From assembly GCA_964036295.1 (NCBI GenBank), contig OZ038469.1, positions 10,184,067 to 10,248,066 on the forward strand: a DNA stretch of 64,000 bases. Reading direction: 5' to 3'. A program made the translations under genes and the position numbers. Shown here in pieces: positions 36,101-49,576 of the stretch. Under the pieces are notes generated by a model. The model was not told the DNA's origin and did no database searches. It saw only the letters and a list, made by a program, of their open reading frames with translations. How positions within the stretch are numbered: the stretch's first letter is position 1; each line of letters starts with the position of its first letter. This stretch comes from Plumapathes pennacea. Lineage: Eukaryota > Cnidaria > Anthozoa > Antipatharia > Myriopathidae.

Positions 36101-39100
36101 ATCGGTCATGCCATTAAGAATGGAGACAACGGAAGAGAGGATTCGGAATGCCTTTGGCTGGACATTACCACCGCCACCTTCCCTTGTCCTTGATCAACTC
36201 AGAGTAGCTGCTATGACATGGCAAAACAATGGCAAAGAATCATCGCCTATGGAACTATTCAAGTTCCAGACGGTATTGAGAAACATATACGACTTTCTTT
36301 CGAGGGACAGCGTTTTGCCTGAGGTTTCCCAATTGCTCAAGGATACCACATTTCCGCCATGGATATGGAATGGTACAGGTTTCTCTAAACCATCGTGCGT
36401 GGCCTTTAGTAGTACGTGTCCTCTTGACATGAAGCCACATGCGTATGTGATATCCCAAGACTTCGCCAAGTACGCTAAGCTCTTCAAACAATGTGGTGTA
36501 GAAGACAACTTTGACGACAGCAGTCTGGTAGATATCCTGCACGTCATTCATGACAGTCATGTAAGACAGAAGCCGAACAGTGAGGTGGTACAACGTGATC
36601 TCCGTATTTCTAATGACATCTTGAAATTTTTGACTAGAGATGGAAGATCGTTGTCGACTGAAAAACGTGATCAGGTTCTGGTACCTACCCAATCAACAGA
36701 TGGGACATTGCGACTCGCACCACTCGACAAAGTGAGTTTCTGTGATGCAAAGTGGCTTCGGAAAAGCCATAATGACCTGGACTTACGCTTCACCACTCCC
36801 CTAGTACATGAGAGTGTCTCAACACAGACAGCGCAGTTACTGGGAACCGAAGCTCTAAGTACCAGGCTTGCTGTTGTCGAAACACTAGGCTTTGAGCAGA
36901 CTGGACCTCATGAACCAGTAACAACAAGACTAAACAATATCATCAAAGACCAAAAAGATGACCTTGTGGTGTTTAAAGAGTTGCTACAGAACGCAGATGA
37001 TTCTGGGGCAACGGAAGTCAAGTTTATGGTCGACTGGCGAAACCAACAGGGAGAAAGGTTACTTTCACCTGAAATGGGGAACGCACAGGGACCGGCCTTG
37101 TGGGCATACAATAACGCAGTCTTCACAGACAAGGACTTTGAAAACATCACCAAGCTAGCCGGTGCCACAAAGGTTGGAACAGAAGGCAAGATTGGTCGCT
37201 TTGGCGTTGGGTTCTGCTCAGTCTACAATGTCACTGATGTACCAAGTTTCATCAGTCGAGAATACATTGCATTCTTCGATCCTCAGATGAAGTATCTCAG
37301 AAACCTGATCAAGGACAGTTCAAGACCTGGAATTCGTTTAAATCTAAAAACCAACCCACAAGTTGTAGACGCCTTCACTGATCAGTTTGTTCCCTACGAA
37401 GGAGTGTTTGGCTGCTGTTTCACAGGCAATTTAGACGACTTCCACTATGACGGGACTCTCTTCCGTTTTCCCTTGCGAACACTCAAACAAGCGGGAACAA
37501 GCGAGATATGTAACAAACATTATGACGAAGAGGGATTCAGCAAACTCACAAAGGCCTTTCACGAAAAAGCTAATCAGCTACTTCTGTTTCTTAACAACGT
37601 GGAAAAAGTCAGTTTCCATGAAATAGAAGCATGTACCGGTGGATCAAACAAACCAAGGATGCTTTTTGAAATTAGAAGGGCAACCATTGAACCCGTTCCA
37701 CGGAGGCCAAATCTCCACATGAGTGACTCTTTCCTTCAACTTCGCTCTCCAAAAGGCGATATGAGAGGACCGTGCTCACGAATATCAGAGAGAGACGATA
37801 CACCATCTTCTGTAGTCGTTTCACTGCAGTCAAGAACCCTCCCTTCCAAATGGTTCCCCACGGACACTCACCAATGTAATGAAATCTGGATGATCACCAC
37901 CACGGCTGGCCAGGCATGCTCCGTCGATCTGGTCAGTAATCAAGAACGACGGTTGGAAGGACTTGTTCCTGATGCAGGCGTGGCAGCTTTGCTCTCTTCA
38001 AGTGCTAGTCCAGCGGACCCGTGGATCCCACAACCAGTAACAGGGGAGGTTTTCAATGCTCTTCCGCTGTCGATGGCAACCGGGCTTCCAGTGCATGTAA
38101 ATGGGTGTTTTTCTGTCCCCACAAATCGGCGTGGTATCTGGGAAAACACAAGTACAACTGAGAAATGCCAACCTCTAGAGGTACACTGGAATCAGAATCT
38201 ACTCAGAGATGCCGCTGCATCCGCTTATGTCCAGCTTCTTGAAGACATAATATATCTTCACAAGAACGGGAAAGTTGCTTTCTTTCCATATGAGTTGCTG
38301 TGGCCAAATGTGGAACAATTGACGTCCAAGACCTGGAAGATGTTTGCTTCCCATGTTTATCTAGGTATAAGCATGAATGCTGCAACCTTGCTACACAGCA
38401 GGTCTCGATGGGTCTCGTTTGGAGACAGTTCGTTCTTGGATGAAAAGGTTGCAAACCTTTCGGAATGTCGGATGATCATGGAGAAATGTGGTTACCAGGT
38501 GGTCAACTTACCCAAGTCTGTTTTAAAAGGATTCTACAAGGCAGGAATAACTGAATCTATTCTCGAAAAAACAATGACGTACGACAGATTCCTTCGTCAC
38601 GTGTTCTTTCCAAATATCGACTGCACCTCACCAGAACTGCGAGATTCAATCACCTGCCACGTCATTGACGATTGTCTGCAAGGAGCTTTCCAATTCGAAG
38701 ATCTCCTTCGAAATTCCCACTGCGTACCAACATCTCCAGATGGAAATACTCTCGCACGCCCACGAGATTTAGTTGACCCTGGCAGCCCATTGTCAAGACT
38801 GTTCTGTCCAGATGAGCACCGCTTCCCGTTTGGTCAATGCTTTTTAAAGCCAGAGAGATTGGTTGTCCTCCGTAAAATTGGAATGATGGGAAACATAATT
38901 TCGTGGGAAGAAATTTGTGAACGGGCCGCCTCACTGAGTGCTCTCATGGTTGGAGACTACTGCATGGGTGTGAAAGGCTTACAGAGCCTGTTCAAGTATC
39001 TTGATGACCACTTGGATCGGATTGGTGAACCGACAGCTGCACAGATTTCCAGATTCAGATCAATTCCGTTTCTCCCATTTCTTCCCAAGCCAAAGGAGTA

Positions 39101-42100
39101 CTGCCTGCCCTGGAAGTCGACAGGCTTATCTGCAGGTGCTTTATTGTCGGCGAATGAGCTGTACCATGACCGATACACACTCCTCGTTGCCAGAACTCAA
39201 TCGATACTAGATGAATCTCCGGACTCGGGGTGTGGACATCTTAGCAAGGAAATGTTAACTTTGCTTGGCTTGAAAGATAAAGAGCCGAAGACAGAAGATG
39301 CTCTTATGCAACTCGCTGCTGCTGTGGAGAGTCTGGGACATGCACCTTCAAGTAAGGAATGCATTCGTAAAGTGTGCTATGAGGTTTACGAGTACCTGCA
39401 GAATAGGCTTCAAACACCGGAAGAGGCACAGATTCAAGCCATGCTGAGAGACAATCCGTGGATTCTAGTGGGAAACAAGTTTGTAGCAACTAACCAGGTA
39501 GCTTTCAACTGGATTGGATATGGAGAACCATTCTTGTATTGTCTGCCACAGGAATATGTAGAGAGATTTGGAAATCTCTTCAGAGCACTTGGTGTAAACG
39601 AATCTTTCACTTCAGACGACATCATCGAAGCCCTGTTTGTGCTACATGATAGAAAAGATGGGTCTCCTCTATCTCCAACAGAGTTTAGGACAGCAAAGTC
39701 ATTCCTGGATGAAATTGCCGGCATTGAAGATGAAAGCTTAAGTTCGTACTATGGTTTATTCCCTGTACCAGACTCCAACTTTGTGTTGCAACCAATTGGA
39801 GAACTTGCTTTCAATGATGCACCGTGGCTACTTAACAGTGATCAAACAAGCTACGTTCACCCTGATATACCTTGGCGTCTTGCAGATAAGCTCGGAGCAC
39901 AAGGGTTACGCGAAATAAAGCTGGACCGATATTCCCAACCTATCGGCAAGGAATTTGGTCAGAATGAAAACCTCACGACCCGCCTGAAAAACATTCTGCA
40001 GTCCTATCCCTGTGACACAGGAATTCTGAAGGAGATCGTTCAAAATGCAGACGACGCCAATGCAACAGAGGTTCATTTCATTTACGACCCACGTAATCAC
40101 GGAACAACCCGAGTGCTAAGTAGCCAATGGAAAGAACTCCAGGGGCCTGCTTTGTGTATCTACAACGATCGTCCTTTCTCGAGGAGAGACATCGATGGTA
40201 TTCAGAAAGTTGGTATCGGAAGCAAGAAGAACAACCCAGAATTGACGGGTAAATCTGGTATTGGATTCAATGCTGTGTACCACATCACCGATTGCCCAAG
40301 CTTTGTTACAGACAGCGAAACATTGTGCATTCTGGATCCCCATGCGCAATATGCCCCAGGAGCGACGCGGGACTGCCCAGGCCGTCTTCTGGATAGCCTA
40401 GACGAGGAATTTTGGTACGACTTTGCAGACGTACGTTCAGGATACCTTGGCGAGTTCTTGAAACTGAAAGGTTCAACCATATTTCGTCTTCCTCTCAGAA
40501 CGGAAAGTATAGCTAAACAGTCGGAAATATCTTCAACTCACTTTACAGACAAAGATATCGACGACTTGTTGACTCTTTTCGAGAGTGAAGCTCGAGATAT
40601 GCTTATCTTTCTGAAAAGTGTAAGAAAGATAAGCATTTCCACAATTGAAAACAACAAATTAACAACAAAATACGAAGTCGTTGCAAAGCTCACAGATAAT
40701 GGCTGCACCAAACTGAGAGCTCTACAAATGCAGACAAACAAATGCAAGGACCTCCTAACGCGACAGATCCCCTGGTTTGGCATAACGTATGGCTTAACCC
40801 TTAACGACACACTGGGAAATGTGGAAGAATGGTTGGTACACCAAAGCCTCGGATCGCAACAGTACGACGGCGAGTACCATATCCCAGACGGCGGCATGCT
40901 GCCTCGGGCTGGTGTTGCAGCTTGTGTACACATGCAGGCTCCAGGAACTCATTCGGTTGCCCGAGAGTATGGAGCACTCCCCGAAAAATGTCATCGGGCA
41001 TTTTCCCTTCTTCCTTTACCTGTCAATACGGGGTTACCTGTCCACGTGAATGGAAACTTTGCCTTAGATGACTCACGCCGTGGGCTTTGGGCTGATGAAG
41101 ATGACAAGGGAGTAAGGACACAATGGAATGACTTCATGAAGACCCAAGCCTTGGTTCCAGCATACGCCAATCTCATAGTGAATGCCAGAAAGTATATCAC
41201 TGGAATCCAAGAGGGGACACCCTGGCTTTTGAGTGATACGAATGAAGCAGCCAGTGGATTGCAGTGGTACTACCGCTTATTTCCCAGATTAGAAAGAGTC
41301 AGCACTGACTGGGAAGACCTTGCTGCATCGCTATACCGATACATGGCTATGACAAGCCAACCAGTGCTTCCTGTGTTCCACGAGGAAAGCATAGACGTAA
41401 TGAAACAAAGCAAGCGTCGCTCTTTTACCAGCCAGCCAAAAGCTACAATCTGCTTTTGGATGCCCCCAGCTGATGAAGAGGAAGAGCGTTATGTTTTCTT
41501 CAGTGACCTTGATGACCCAGGCTTGGAGAGCACTCTCTTGAACATCGGTTTTCCACTGCTGAACTCACCAGTGGAGTTGTGTCAAGATTTCAAAGCTGCA
41601 GGAGTTCCTGTAAAGGAAGTAACACCAGAAGTAGTTGTAAGCTTCTTATCTTCCCCTTGTTGCGACATTGGAGTACTACCCCACCAAATCGAGGGCACGA
41701 ATTTTGGCAGCCCTGACAAGCTAGCCGACTTGGTCAGGTTTTGCATGAAGAGTGACTTCTTCCTTGAACGACTTGATGGCCTTCCAATTTTATTAACGGA
41801 AGATGGTGTCCTTGACTACTACGACAGTAGCTGTCCGATTTTCCTCACACCTTATTCTGAGCTCGTTCCTCACCAGAAAGCAGCTTTTCTCCATCGTCAT
41901 TTTGTAGATGCATTCACAATGTCCTACAATAACGCCCTTTGGAAGACTGGTTTGTTTAAGAGATTCGACACAGAAAGCTTGGAGGCATTTCTCATTCACA
42001 TATTGCCTCCTCGGTGGTTCGCTTGTGATACACACGTTGAGTGGGATCCAGCTACTGCAACGATGCCTTCCCGTGAATGGTTGGTTCTTCTGTGGAAACT

Positions 42101-45100
42101 AATCCATTCCACTTATCTGGAACGTCAATCAAGCTTTGACCTAAATGAAAATGGCACTGAAACCCTCTTACCGCTAGAAGCCTGGCCTATCATACCAACC
42201 ACTACAGGAACTCTTTTTTCTCCCTCCTTGGGTAAGACCGTCTTGGACGTGAGCCACACTGGGCACGGTGACGAAGGGCTGGTGATAGTTTTACGCAAGC
42301 TTGGATGTATGGAACTTGACTTCACAGCCCTGCCAGGGATTGACACAGCCGACATCTCCCAAATTCTAAGTCCGTACATGTCACGACCGCACTCTCGCCA
42401 GGACATCGCCTTTGTTCTTCATCACTTAAGCCAGGAGAATGACTTATCAAACAAGCTAACCAGCGAAGAGGTTATTATCTTCCTGAGACACATGCAAGAC
42501 GACGTGACCACAGTGTATAGTCATAAAAGTCTTCTGCGAAGTCTGCCTTTCTACAAAACACTCGCTGGCAACTACGTAAGTCTTGCTTCCTTTGCTTTTG
42601 TCTACGTCACTGACCTTCCGGAGTGGATCCAAATGGAAACAATCTATCCACGTATTGCGGAAGAAGGATGTGTGCTGCTGCAATCTGTCCAAGAAATCCA
42701 TCCCCTCTATAAGGCTCTGGACATAAGCGTTATCACTCAGGTTGAGGTCCTCGGAAGGTACGTCCTTCCCAACTTCGATGCCATGGCTTATTCGGAACGA
42801 CTAGCCATCCTTGAGTATATCAAAGACACGCTCCTCGTTACACTGACAAATTCGAATGAAAGAAGCACTCTCATCAATGCGCTAAAGCAATCTGCCATTT
42901 TCCCGGACGAATCTGGTAAGCTTCATCCTGTGAGCAGATATTATGATCCAGAGAACGTAGTGTTCAAAGCAATGCTTTTCTCACTCAACTTCCCACCGCC
43001 GGAATTCAGTAATCCACAATGGCTTCCCTTTCTACGAGACATTGGCCTAAGGTACATAATCTCACAGCAGCAATTCATTGAGTTTGCCGAGGCTCTCGCT
43101 CAAGAGGCAGAACTAGACGACAAAGATCCCAATCTGACTGAGAAATCTAAAGCCCTGGTAGGCTATCTACTGCAACAGACTGAACTCCACGATGCTTGCT
43201 TTTTGCACATAGTCTCACGTATTAAGTTTGTGGCCAGTGAAAGAGCAAGCCAACAATTGAGAAAACTGCATTTTCAGTTTGAGTGTAACAAGGAAGGCGA
43301 TACACCCCCATTTACGGAGTTTCACGGTTCTGTCTCGTGCGAACAGCAGAAGCTTGTATGGACAAGTACCCCTCTGCTTCCAGCCTGGGCTATTCCATCC
43401 AACGGTGGACCCACTATGGAAAATCTGGGTATAGAGCCACTTCCTGCATTGGAACAAGTCATTAAACACTTGGAAAATTTGTGTTCCACTCATTCAGGGA
43501 ATGTAAACAAGGAAACCCCTAAAGATCAACGGGAACTCCTTCACGATGTTATGTGCGAAGTCTTTAGCTTCTTCAAGGGTGAATGCACATGCCCTACGAC
43601 TGGTCTCTCTGACAGATGCACAAGGTCATGTCTCGCAATTGGAAACATTTTACGAAAGACTCCTTGCATACCGGTTGAAGAAGGCCGAGTACTCGTCGAA
43701 GGGAGCCAACTTGCGTTTGAAAAGGCTATTGACTTGCCACCATTCTTCTACAAGGTTCCTCGCGAGTACGGTCACTTGGAACACCTTTTCAAGAGACTTG
43801 GTGCCGAAGAAAAGCCAACACCACTGCAATTTGCAAAGGTTCTTGAGCGGCTCAAAGAGGTATGTGAGGACAAGCACATGGAGCCAAACGAGAAGAGGGT
43901 TGCACGAATAGCAACACAAGGATTCTTTACCACCCTCTCACTGATGGTTAAAGAAAAGAGCAAAGCATCGACATCCACATATCTCGCTTCACTCAATGAA
44001 CTGTTCTTGCCAAGTAAGGAGGGATTTTTGAAACCATCTCACGAACTCATCTTTCATGACTGCCCGACGTTTGAGCGCCGTGCAAGAGACTTTGCAGGTG
44101 ATTTTGTGGACATTAGTCGTGAGGGTGAACTCACTGCAGACAGATTGTCCTACCTACTCAGTTTGCTGCCCACTCGTCAAAGAGCAAAGACAATACAAAG
44201 TCTTTTACGCGAAGAGATGCATCCAAGCTGCGAAGAAAAGCATTGCATCGCAGATTCCGAAGGTGAACCGTGTCCGTACATTAGCCACTACCGTAGCATT
44301 CTGCTTTCTCCCAAATTTGTAAACGGGATCATTCGTGTCATTCGTCACCAAAGACAGACACCTAACCTTCCTCAGGATGTCAAGGACCAAGTGCAAGTTC
44401 TTACAACAAATCTTCAAATCAAGTGTATGGCTTGCCTTGAGACACACCTTCTGCATCTGGAGACTGGTAAAGCGATCAACAACAGCAAAGAAGCACAAGA
44501 TTGTTTTCTGGAAGAGCGCAACGGGAATTGGGATCTCTTCATTCGACATGGATCTGATGATAACCCACTCCTGATCCAGTTATGTTTCCTGATAAATCGC
44601 CTTATCGGAAACCAGATAGAGAAAGAAATCTACCTCCAAGCCATGCTTGCCAGTAGAAAACCGGATGACATCCTGCCTTCCCTGGACAGATGCGGGGTGG
44701 CACAAGACCTCATTGGAAGTAAAGAAAGTACGAAAGAGCCGGTCCTGGGGTCCGAAATTCCTGTGATGTACCACTACCTCTTGAAACAAGACATCACGTA
44801 TTTCTTTCGTCAAGGTGAGATAGTGGGCTACGAGAAAGAAAGAGGACTTCCAGATGACCAAGTTGACGACAGCGATCCTCTGTACGTCTATGCCAAAGTG
44901 GTGAGAAAAGTAACGAACCGTACCAGCCCAAGTGAAAACACTAAATACGACTTTCAAGCAAAGTACAGGATCGACATTGGAAAGCCACGTCTCGTGGAAG
45001 TGAGTGTACTGGATCTCTACAAGTTTGACCGCTCTGGGGGAGACCAACTACCAGTGAGAGTGTTCTCTGATTCGAAAGAAATAACCCTATTCACTGGTGA

Positions 45101-45941
45101 TCCTCAAGCAGACGATTGCAAAGTTGCCACGAGGAACCAACGTTTGGAAAACGCCAGGAAAGAAATTGGAGAGGCACTATGGGAGGCGTGGAAGTTACCG
45201 GAAAAAGAACGGCGTAAAGTCATCAAGAGGTTGTTCCTGCGATGGCACCCAGACAAGAACGCAGAGTGTGATATAGCCCATGATGTCATGCAGTTTCTTC
45301 TGAATGAGATCGACAGGCTAGAGAGGTTGTTTCCGACGGGCTGGAGGGATCAGTACAACGACGCCAAGTCAGAAAATTCAAGTGGCTCCAGCACCTTCCA
45401 GGAGTTCTTCAACCAGTGGGACCAGCGTGCAAGACAAGAGCGAAGGACGTACAACACCTTCAAGCGACAGAACAGCCAGAAAACAGGCTACGCGAAGAGT
45501 TCGTCCAACCCGCAGAGAAATGAAGCAAAGCGTTGGATTAAGCAAGCTCGGGAGGATCTGAAGGCTGCCAAGCAACTCAACACGCAAGACTCTCAATTCC
45601 ATGCTCTGGTCTGCTTCCTATGTCACGATGTCGCTGAAAAGGCCTTCAAGAGCGCCCTTTATGCAGCATGTGGTATTGCCGAAAACCAACTCGAGACTCA
45701 CGATGTCCTCAACCTTGCTTACGAAATAACCGAACTGGATCGTTCCCCCGAGGATATTCCTGTTTTGGCAGCTAAACTTAAAGATTACTACGAGAAGACA
45801 CGCTATCCTCACTTCCACCGTGGAGATGCGGTACCATTTGAGGTGTTTACGAGTGAGCATGCATCTGAGGCGCTTCAAGTCGCCGAATCCATCGTGGACA
45901 AAATCGGCACGTTCCTCGACGACAATTTTGCTAAAGTGTAA
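29990..45941 (+). CDS. SACS: Sacsin-like giant chaperone (HSP90-like repeats, DnaJ, HEPN)
   Basis: Coding exons 29990-30014, 31304-31392, 32286-32550 and 32989-45941 join in phase to 4,443 residues (human sacsin about 4,580). Three sacsin repeats each open with an HSP90-type ATPase segment: [13 protein letters not shown] and [14 protein letters not shown] (from about residue 39), [13 protein letters not shown] and [12 protein letters not shown] (from about 1435), and [13 protein letters not shown] and [14 protein letters not shown] (from about 2453). A J-domain-like segment has HPD at 4213-4215 (RWHPDKN), and a HEPN domain runs from about 4304 to the end. The order matches sacsin. The N-terminal ubiquitin-like domain of vertebrate sacsin is absent: the predicted protein starts only 38 residues before the first ATPase block. 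Known role: sacsin works with HSP70 in organelle and cytoskeletal quality control. It could be an ortholog or one of several cnidarian paralogs. The last exon alone is 12,953 bp. Confidence 0.9.
30165..30193. repeat. Poly-T tract of 29 bases
   Basis: Uninterrupted T run in sacsin intron 1. Confidence 0.95.
31477..31607. mobile_element. 131-bp inverted-repeat element in sacsin intron 2
   Basis: Ends 'cgaagcgccgcta' and 'tagcggcgcttcg' with arms of about 27 bp (two or three mismatches; 'tttcaaaactg' against 'caattttgaaaa'). There is a small inner palindrome 'cgggcaaggttgcccg'. Non-coding. Confidence 0.72.
32609..32765 (-). repeat. Interspersed repeat, reverse copy in sacsin intron 3
   Basis: Shares 'cctttcactcccaagagtgatcacc' words in reverse complement with the copy at 864-1052. 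Confidence 0.55.
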
Positions 45942-46383
45942 GGATTATGAACGTTCAAACAAGCAGCATTAATCAGCTGTACAAATTCACTTCCCCCTCA
46001 AGACGACAGTCTGAGCTGCAAACTAAAGGACAAAGCACCAGCAACTTCAAAATATTGTTAGTCGCAACTGAATTTCGAACCTGATTGTCTAGAGACAATA
46101 TTGTTACAAATACTTCAAACTAAAAGTTCGTAATTTATTTCCCACTTTCCAGTAACGTTAGGAACATTTCGGTACATCAATTCAAATTTACTGTGGTGCG
46201 ACAGTAAGGTATTCGCTACACTTGTCTTCCTTTTGCTGTTTGGTATCAACAGAAGTACACGAAGTCTATGCCTGCAGTTTCGCAAATGCATACGGAGCAA
46301 AACAACTTTAAAACAGGCGCAGTTCACAAAAAGAAACATTGTTTCATGTTTTAGAGTTGATCAGGGAAAGTAAAGATCGAAAG

Positions 46384-46389
46384 AATAAA
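46384..46389 (+). terminator. Polyadenylation signal AATAAA of the sacsin-like gene
   Basis: First canonical AATAAA after the stop codon at 45941, about 440 bases downstream on the sense strand. Confidence 0.45.
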
Positions 46390-46820
46390 CAAATCATAGT
46401 GTGGTTCAACGATGTGTGGTGATTTCATGTTCGTTTGTTTTTCTGTTTACATCTGAGCCCGGTTTTTTAAAGCACGATTAGGCTAATCCTGGATTGGCTC
46501 TAAACTTTCTTGTAATTTGTTAGCCTGAAAAGGTGAAGGTTTCGTCCACGATGACTTACTTTGTACGTTTAAAGCTGGAACAAGCTTTTTAATCCATCTT
46601 CAACCAAAACTTTGCAGTTATTTGCAGGTAGATCGAGAGAAAGTTTCGTTAATCCTGAATTAGCTTAATCGACTTTTGAGCAACCAGGCCCTGTTTACTT
46701 GTTCTCTATTTGTTCCCTCCGAACTTCTCAAAGATGAAGGAATGATCTGATGTTTAAACAGAAAGGCATCAAATCTGGCAGAGATCTGATGCCAAAACTT
46801 CCTCCGGCTGTTTCTAACTC

Positions 46821-49576
46821 CTATTTACAATACCTATCGGCTTTCATCTTCTCCCTCCGATCTAACATTGCTTCATGCAGCTTTCCATCATGACGTGCCC
46901 TCTTCAGCTGTGAGTTGTCCTCTTCACTCACACGCAGCCTGCGATCTTGAAAACTTTGGAACTTTTTCACATAACTTATTTCACAATGCCGCACATTGCC
47001 TCTGTCATCCGGAAGATGATCTGACTTTGGTTTACTGAAATAAAGCAGAAATAAATAAATTATGTTCCACCCTTGTACTACCAAACACGAATTAGACTCA
47101 ACCCAGAAAAAATTCCAAATCTTGATTTGTCAAATAAAACCTTGAAGTATTGACCACTCAAATAGAAGCTCTCATTTTAGTACATTGATACAACAGTGTT
47201 TGCATTGCTGCTGACCAAAGTTAGGGGTTTTCAATTTCCTAATGGCATTGTCTATGCTTAATTTCAACAGCAAAACATGCCAGTAAAGGGGGTGTGGCTG
47301 CCCTTTAAGCCCAATCTATATTTGCCTAATACCAGAGATATATCATAGAGTACAACTTGAAGAACATGGTACTTGATAGCTGGTTCAGGTGAAAGCTGGT
47401 AAAAAATATAATTATTGCTTTTACATTAATCACACTTTCCCTCTGGACTGGACAAAACTATCAAAATAGTAGAATGTATTCTTGTGCATCCTGCATTCTC
47501 TCTTTCAGTTGCAATTACAGCACAACCTTCCCCATAATTAATCTGATCAAACAAGACACCTGTTATTCCAAACTCTCACATCAAATTTATAACTGAGCAG
47601 ACTCACTTTGAAAGGAAAAACATATGCATACAGTCTGCAACCCTAACCATGCAAGCATTTAACAACTAAGGACATTTTAGCAGGTGCACAATGAGAAATT
47701 AATGGGGAACAAGGGGATCCTGCAACTGTAAACTATTATTTATCCCTGAAAATCCACAGCAAATTCTCCCATTCATTTGAGAAGAATCAGCTGCTGAGGT
47801 ATCTATATAATAATACGTTAAGCCACTTCCATCTGTCTCTAATGCTCTTTCCCAGGCCTCCTCATCATAAAAAATCCAAAATGGTCACTACATCAAGTGA
47901 AACTAAGAGTAAATATTGGCCTCGTATGCTGACCACAGTTCTTTTAGAATTAAAATCGGAAATGAATTTAAAAAGATAATTTGTGCTGTCAGGTGAGTGG
48001 ATGTTGGGCTGATGGTGCCGCATGTTCGAAAAACGGGGAGATTTTGATGTCAATTGATCGGCAATTCGTCGAGTGGTACAGCTGAGTGGTCCACGCACTA
48101 CAGAGAACTTTGTGCTTTGACACTGTAAGCTGCATTCAAGATGCTCAAAATGGACTTCAAAAAAGAAAATTGAAAAAAAGAAAAAAAACATCCAATCAAC
48201 CATATTTTACGGGGATCCAGCTAGTCAACACAATCTCTCACGAGAGCTACTGAAAGAGAAAATTGTACTTGATCTCTACATGAAAAGTGCTAAAAACAAA
48301 CCTTTTGGAGACATTTGTTCTTATCTGAAATGTCTCTTTCTCTTTAGCAACTTTCTTTGTGGCCAACAGCTCTCCCTCTTCTGTCACCGACAAGAAACAA
48401 CCGTTGTATGTCTGCAGGGCCACTGCAGCTTCTTCAAACACAACCTCAAGTTGTTCTTGTGGACCAATGGCTTCTGATCTTCCATTCACCTTACCCATCA
48501 TGTCTATGGACATGTACCTATCTAAAAAAGTCAAGAGACTCAACGTTATAACCCTCGATATATTATTGATACATCATAATACTTATTTACGTACTGCATA
48601 TACATGACCTGGATGTAAAATGAAAGTGATCTTAGCAGTTACATGACAGTATGGAGCAAATTCATAATACTAACAAAGTAGGTAACCAAGAAATCCATGT
48701 TAAAAGCCCTGAGCTAATACAACTTCATAGGGAGTTTGAGGGGGATCACTACAGGGGAGATGGTGACTAATGTTGAGGGAGAGGAGGGTTAAAACATGTT
48801 CTGAAGTACATAAACTTGAATGCCATAAGAAGCTTGGCCTGAAGTTACTAGCATTAGCCCTACACAGAGTAAGAGCTTCGATGAAGGGCTAACACTTGAA
48901 ATGTCAGCTCAAACTTCTTAATGGCAGGGAGGGATTTTTGTCACCAGACCATGGGCCTGAATAACCAGGATGAATTAAATGGTAGCTAGTCCGAAAAAAA
49001 AAAAAAAAAAAAAAAAAAGAAAAAAACTCAGTGCTTCAGGAAGACCGGCATGTTGTTGGTGACTGACGTTTCTTCCTGTCTCCGACAAACTAGACAGTCT
49101 TTAGAAAGACTTCTTTAACCCGGACGATCACAATCATTGCTCATATAACCTAATATTCATTGTAATAACAGACTACTGTAACTCACACATTAATAAAATT
49201 TGCAGAAAATATATATGCAACATTTACCATAGCCAGATTTGAGAGCAATTTTAGTGTCCGTCACACGAACTGCAGTGAACACCTCCACAGGTGCGGGTGA
49301 ATTCTCCCCGTCGTCTCTTGGATCTCCGACGCTAAACTTTCCATTATTCAAGGCTTCGACATAAGACTGCTTGAAAGTTTGAATTGCAACACTCCCGATG
49401 AACTCGTCCAGATTTTCGACCTTTCTCCAACCACCATGGCGAACTGCATCAATATCCAACTGACTTTCCTCTGCCTTTTCCCGTTTTCTCTTTTTGTTTT
49501 TCTTCTTGTGTACTTGATCGCTCAAGCCTTTCAGTTTTAACTTGCCGACCTTCACTTGTTTGTACGAGTCCGCCAT
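46821..49576 (-). CDS. FRG1: FRG1 RNA-associated protein
   Basis: Three minus-strand exons: 49576-49228, 48521-48302 and 47034-46821. They join in phase to 260 residues (human FRG1 258). The N-terminus has the family's basic [20 protein letters not shown] cluster, followed by a fascin-like beta-trefoil core ([31 protein letters not shown]). The C-terminus [14 protein letters not shown] and [14 protein letters not shown] is almost invariant in the family. Known role: nuclear and nucleolar protein associated with spliceosomes and RNA processing, with reported actin binding. Junctions are regular GT/AG. At the first junction the family Gly-Lys becomes Asp-Arg (TAT G|AT AGG). It is convergent with the sacsin-like gene, with stops 880 bp apart. 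Confidence 0.95.
47035..48301 (-). other. FRG1 intron 2
   Basis: 1.27 kb intron without recognised coding segments or ordered repeats. Confidence 0.7.
48522..49227 (-). other. FRG1 intron 1 with poly-A tract and repeat fragment
   Basis: Contains a 25-base A run (48994-49018). The words 'cgatgaagggctaacacttgaaatgtcagc' upstream and 'tggtgactgacgtttct' downstream recur widely in repeat debris; the latter is found again near 59654-59670. Probably remnants of a retroelement, class not determined. Confidence 0.5.

Noticed and set aside
33146-45878. Many antisense and alternate-frame open stretches within the sacsin-like exon
   Set aside because: They overlap a clearly coding frame, have no family features and arise from the codon bias of the long exon.
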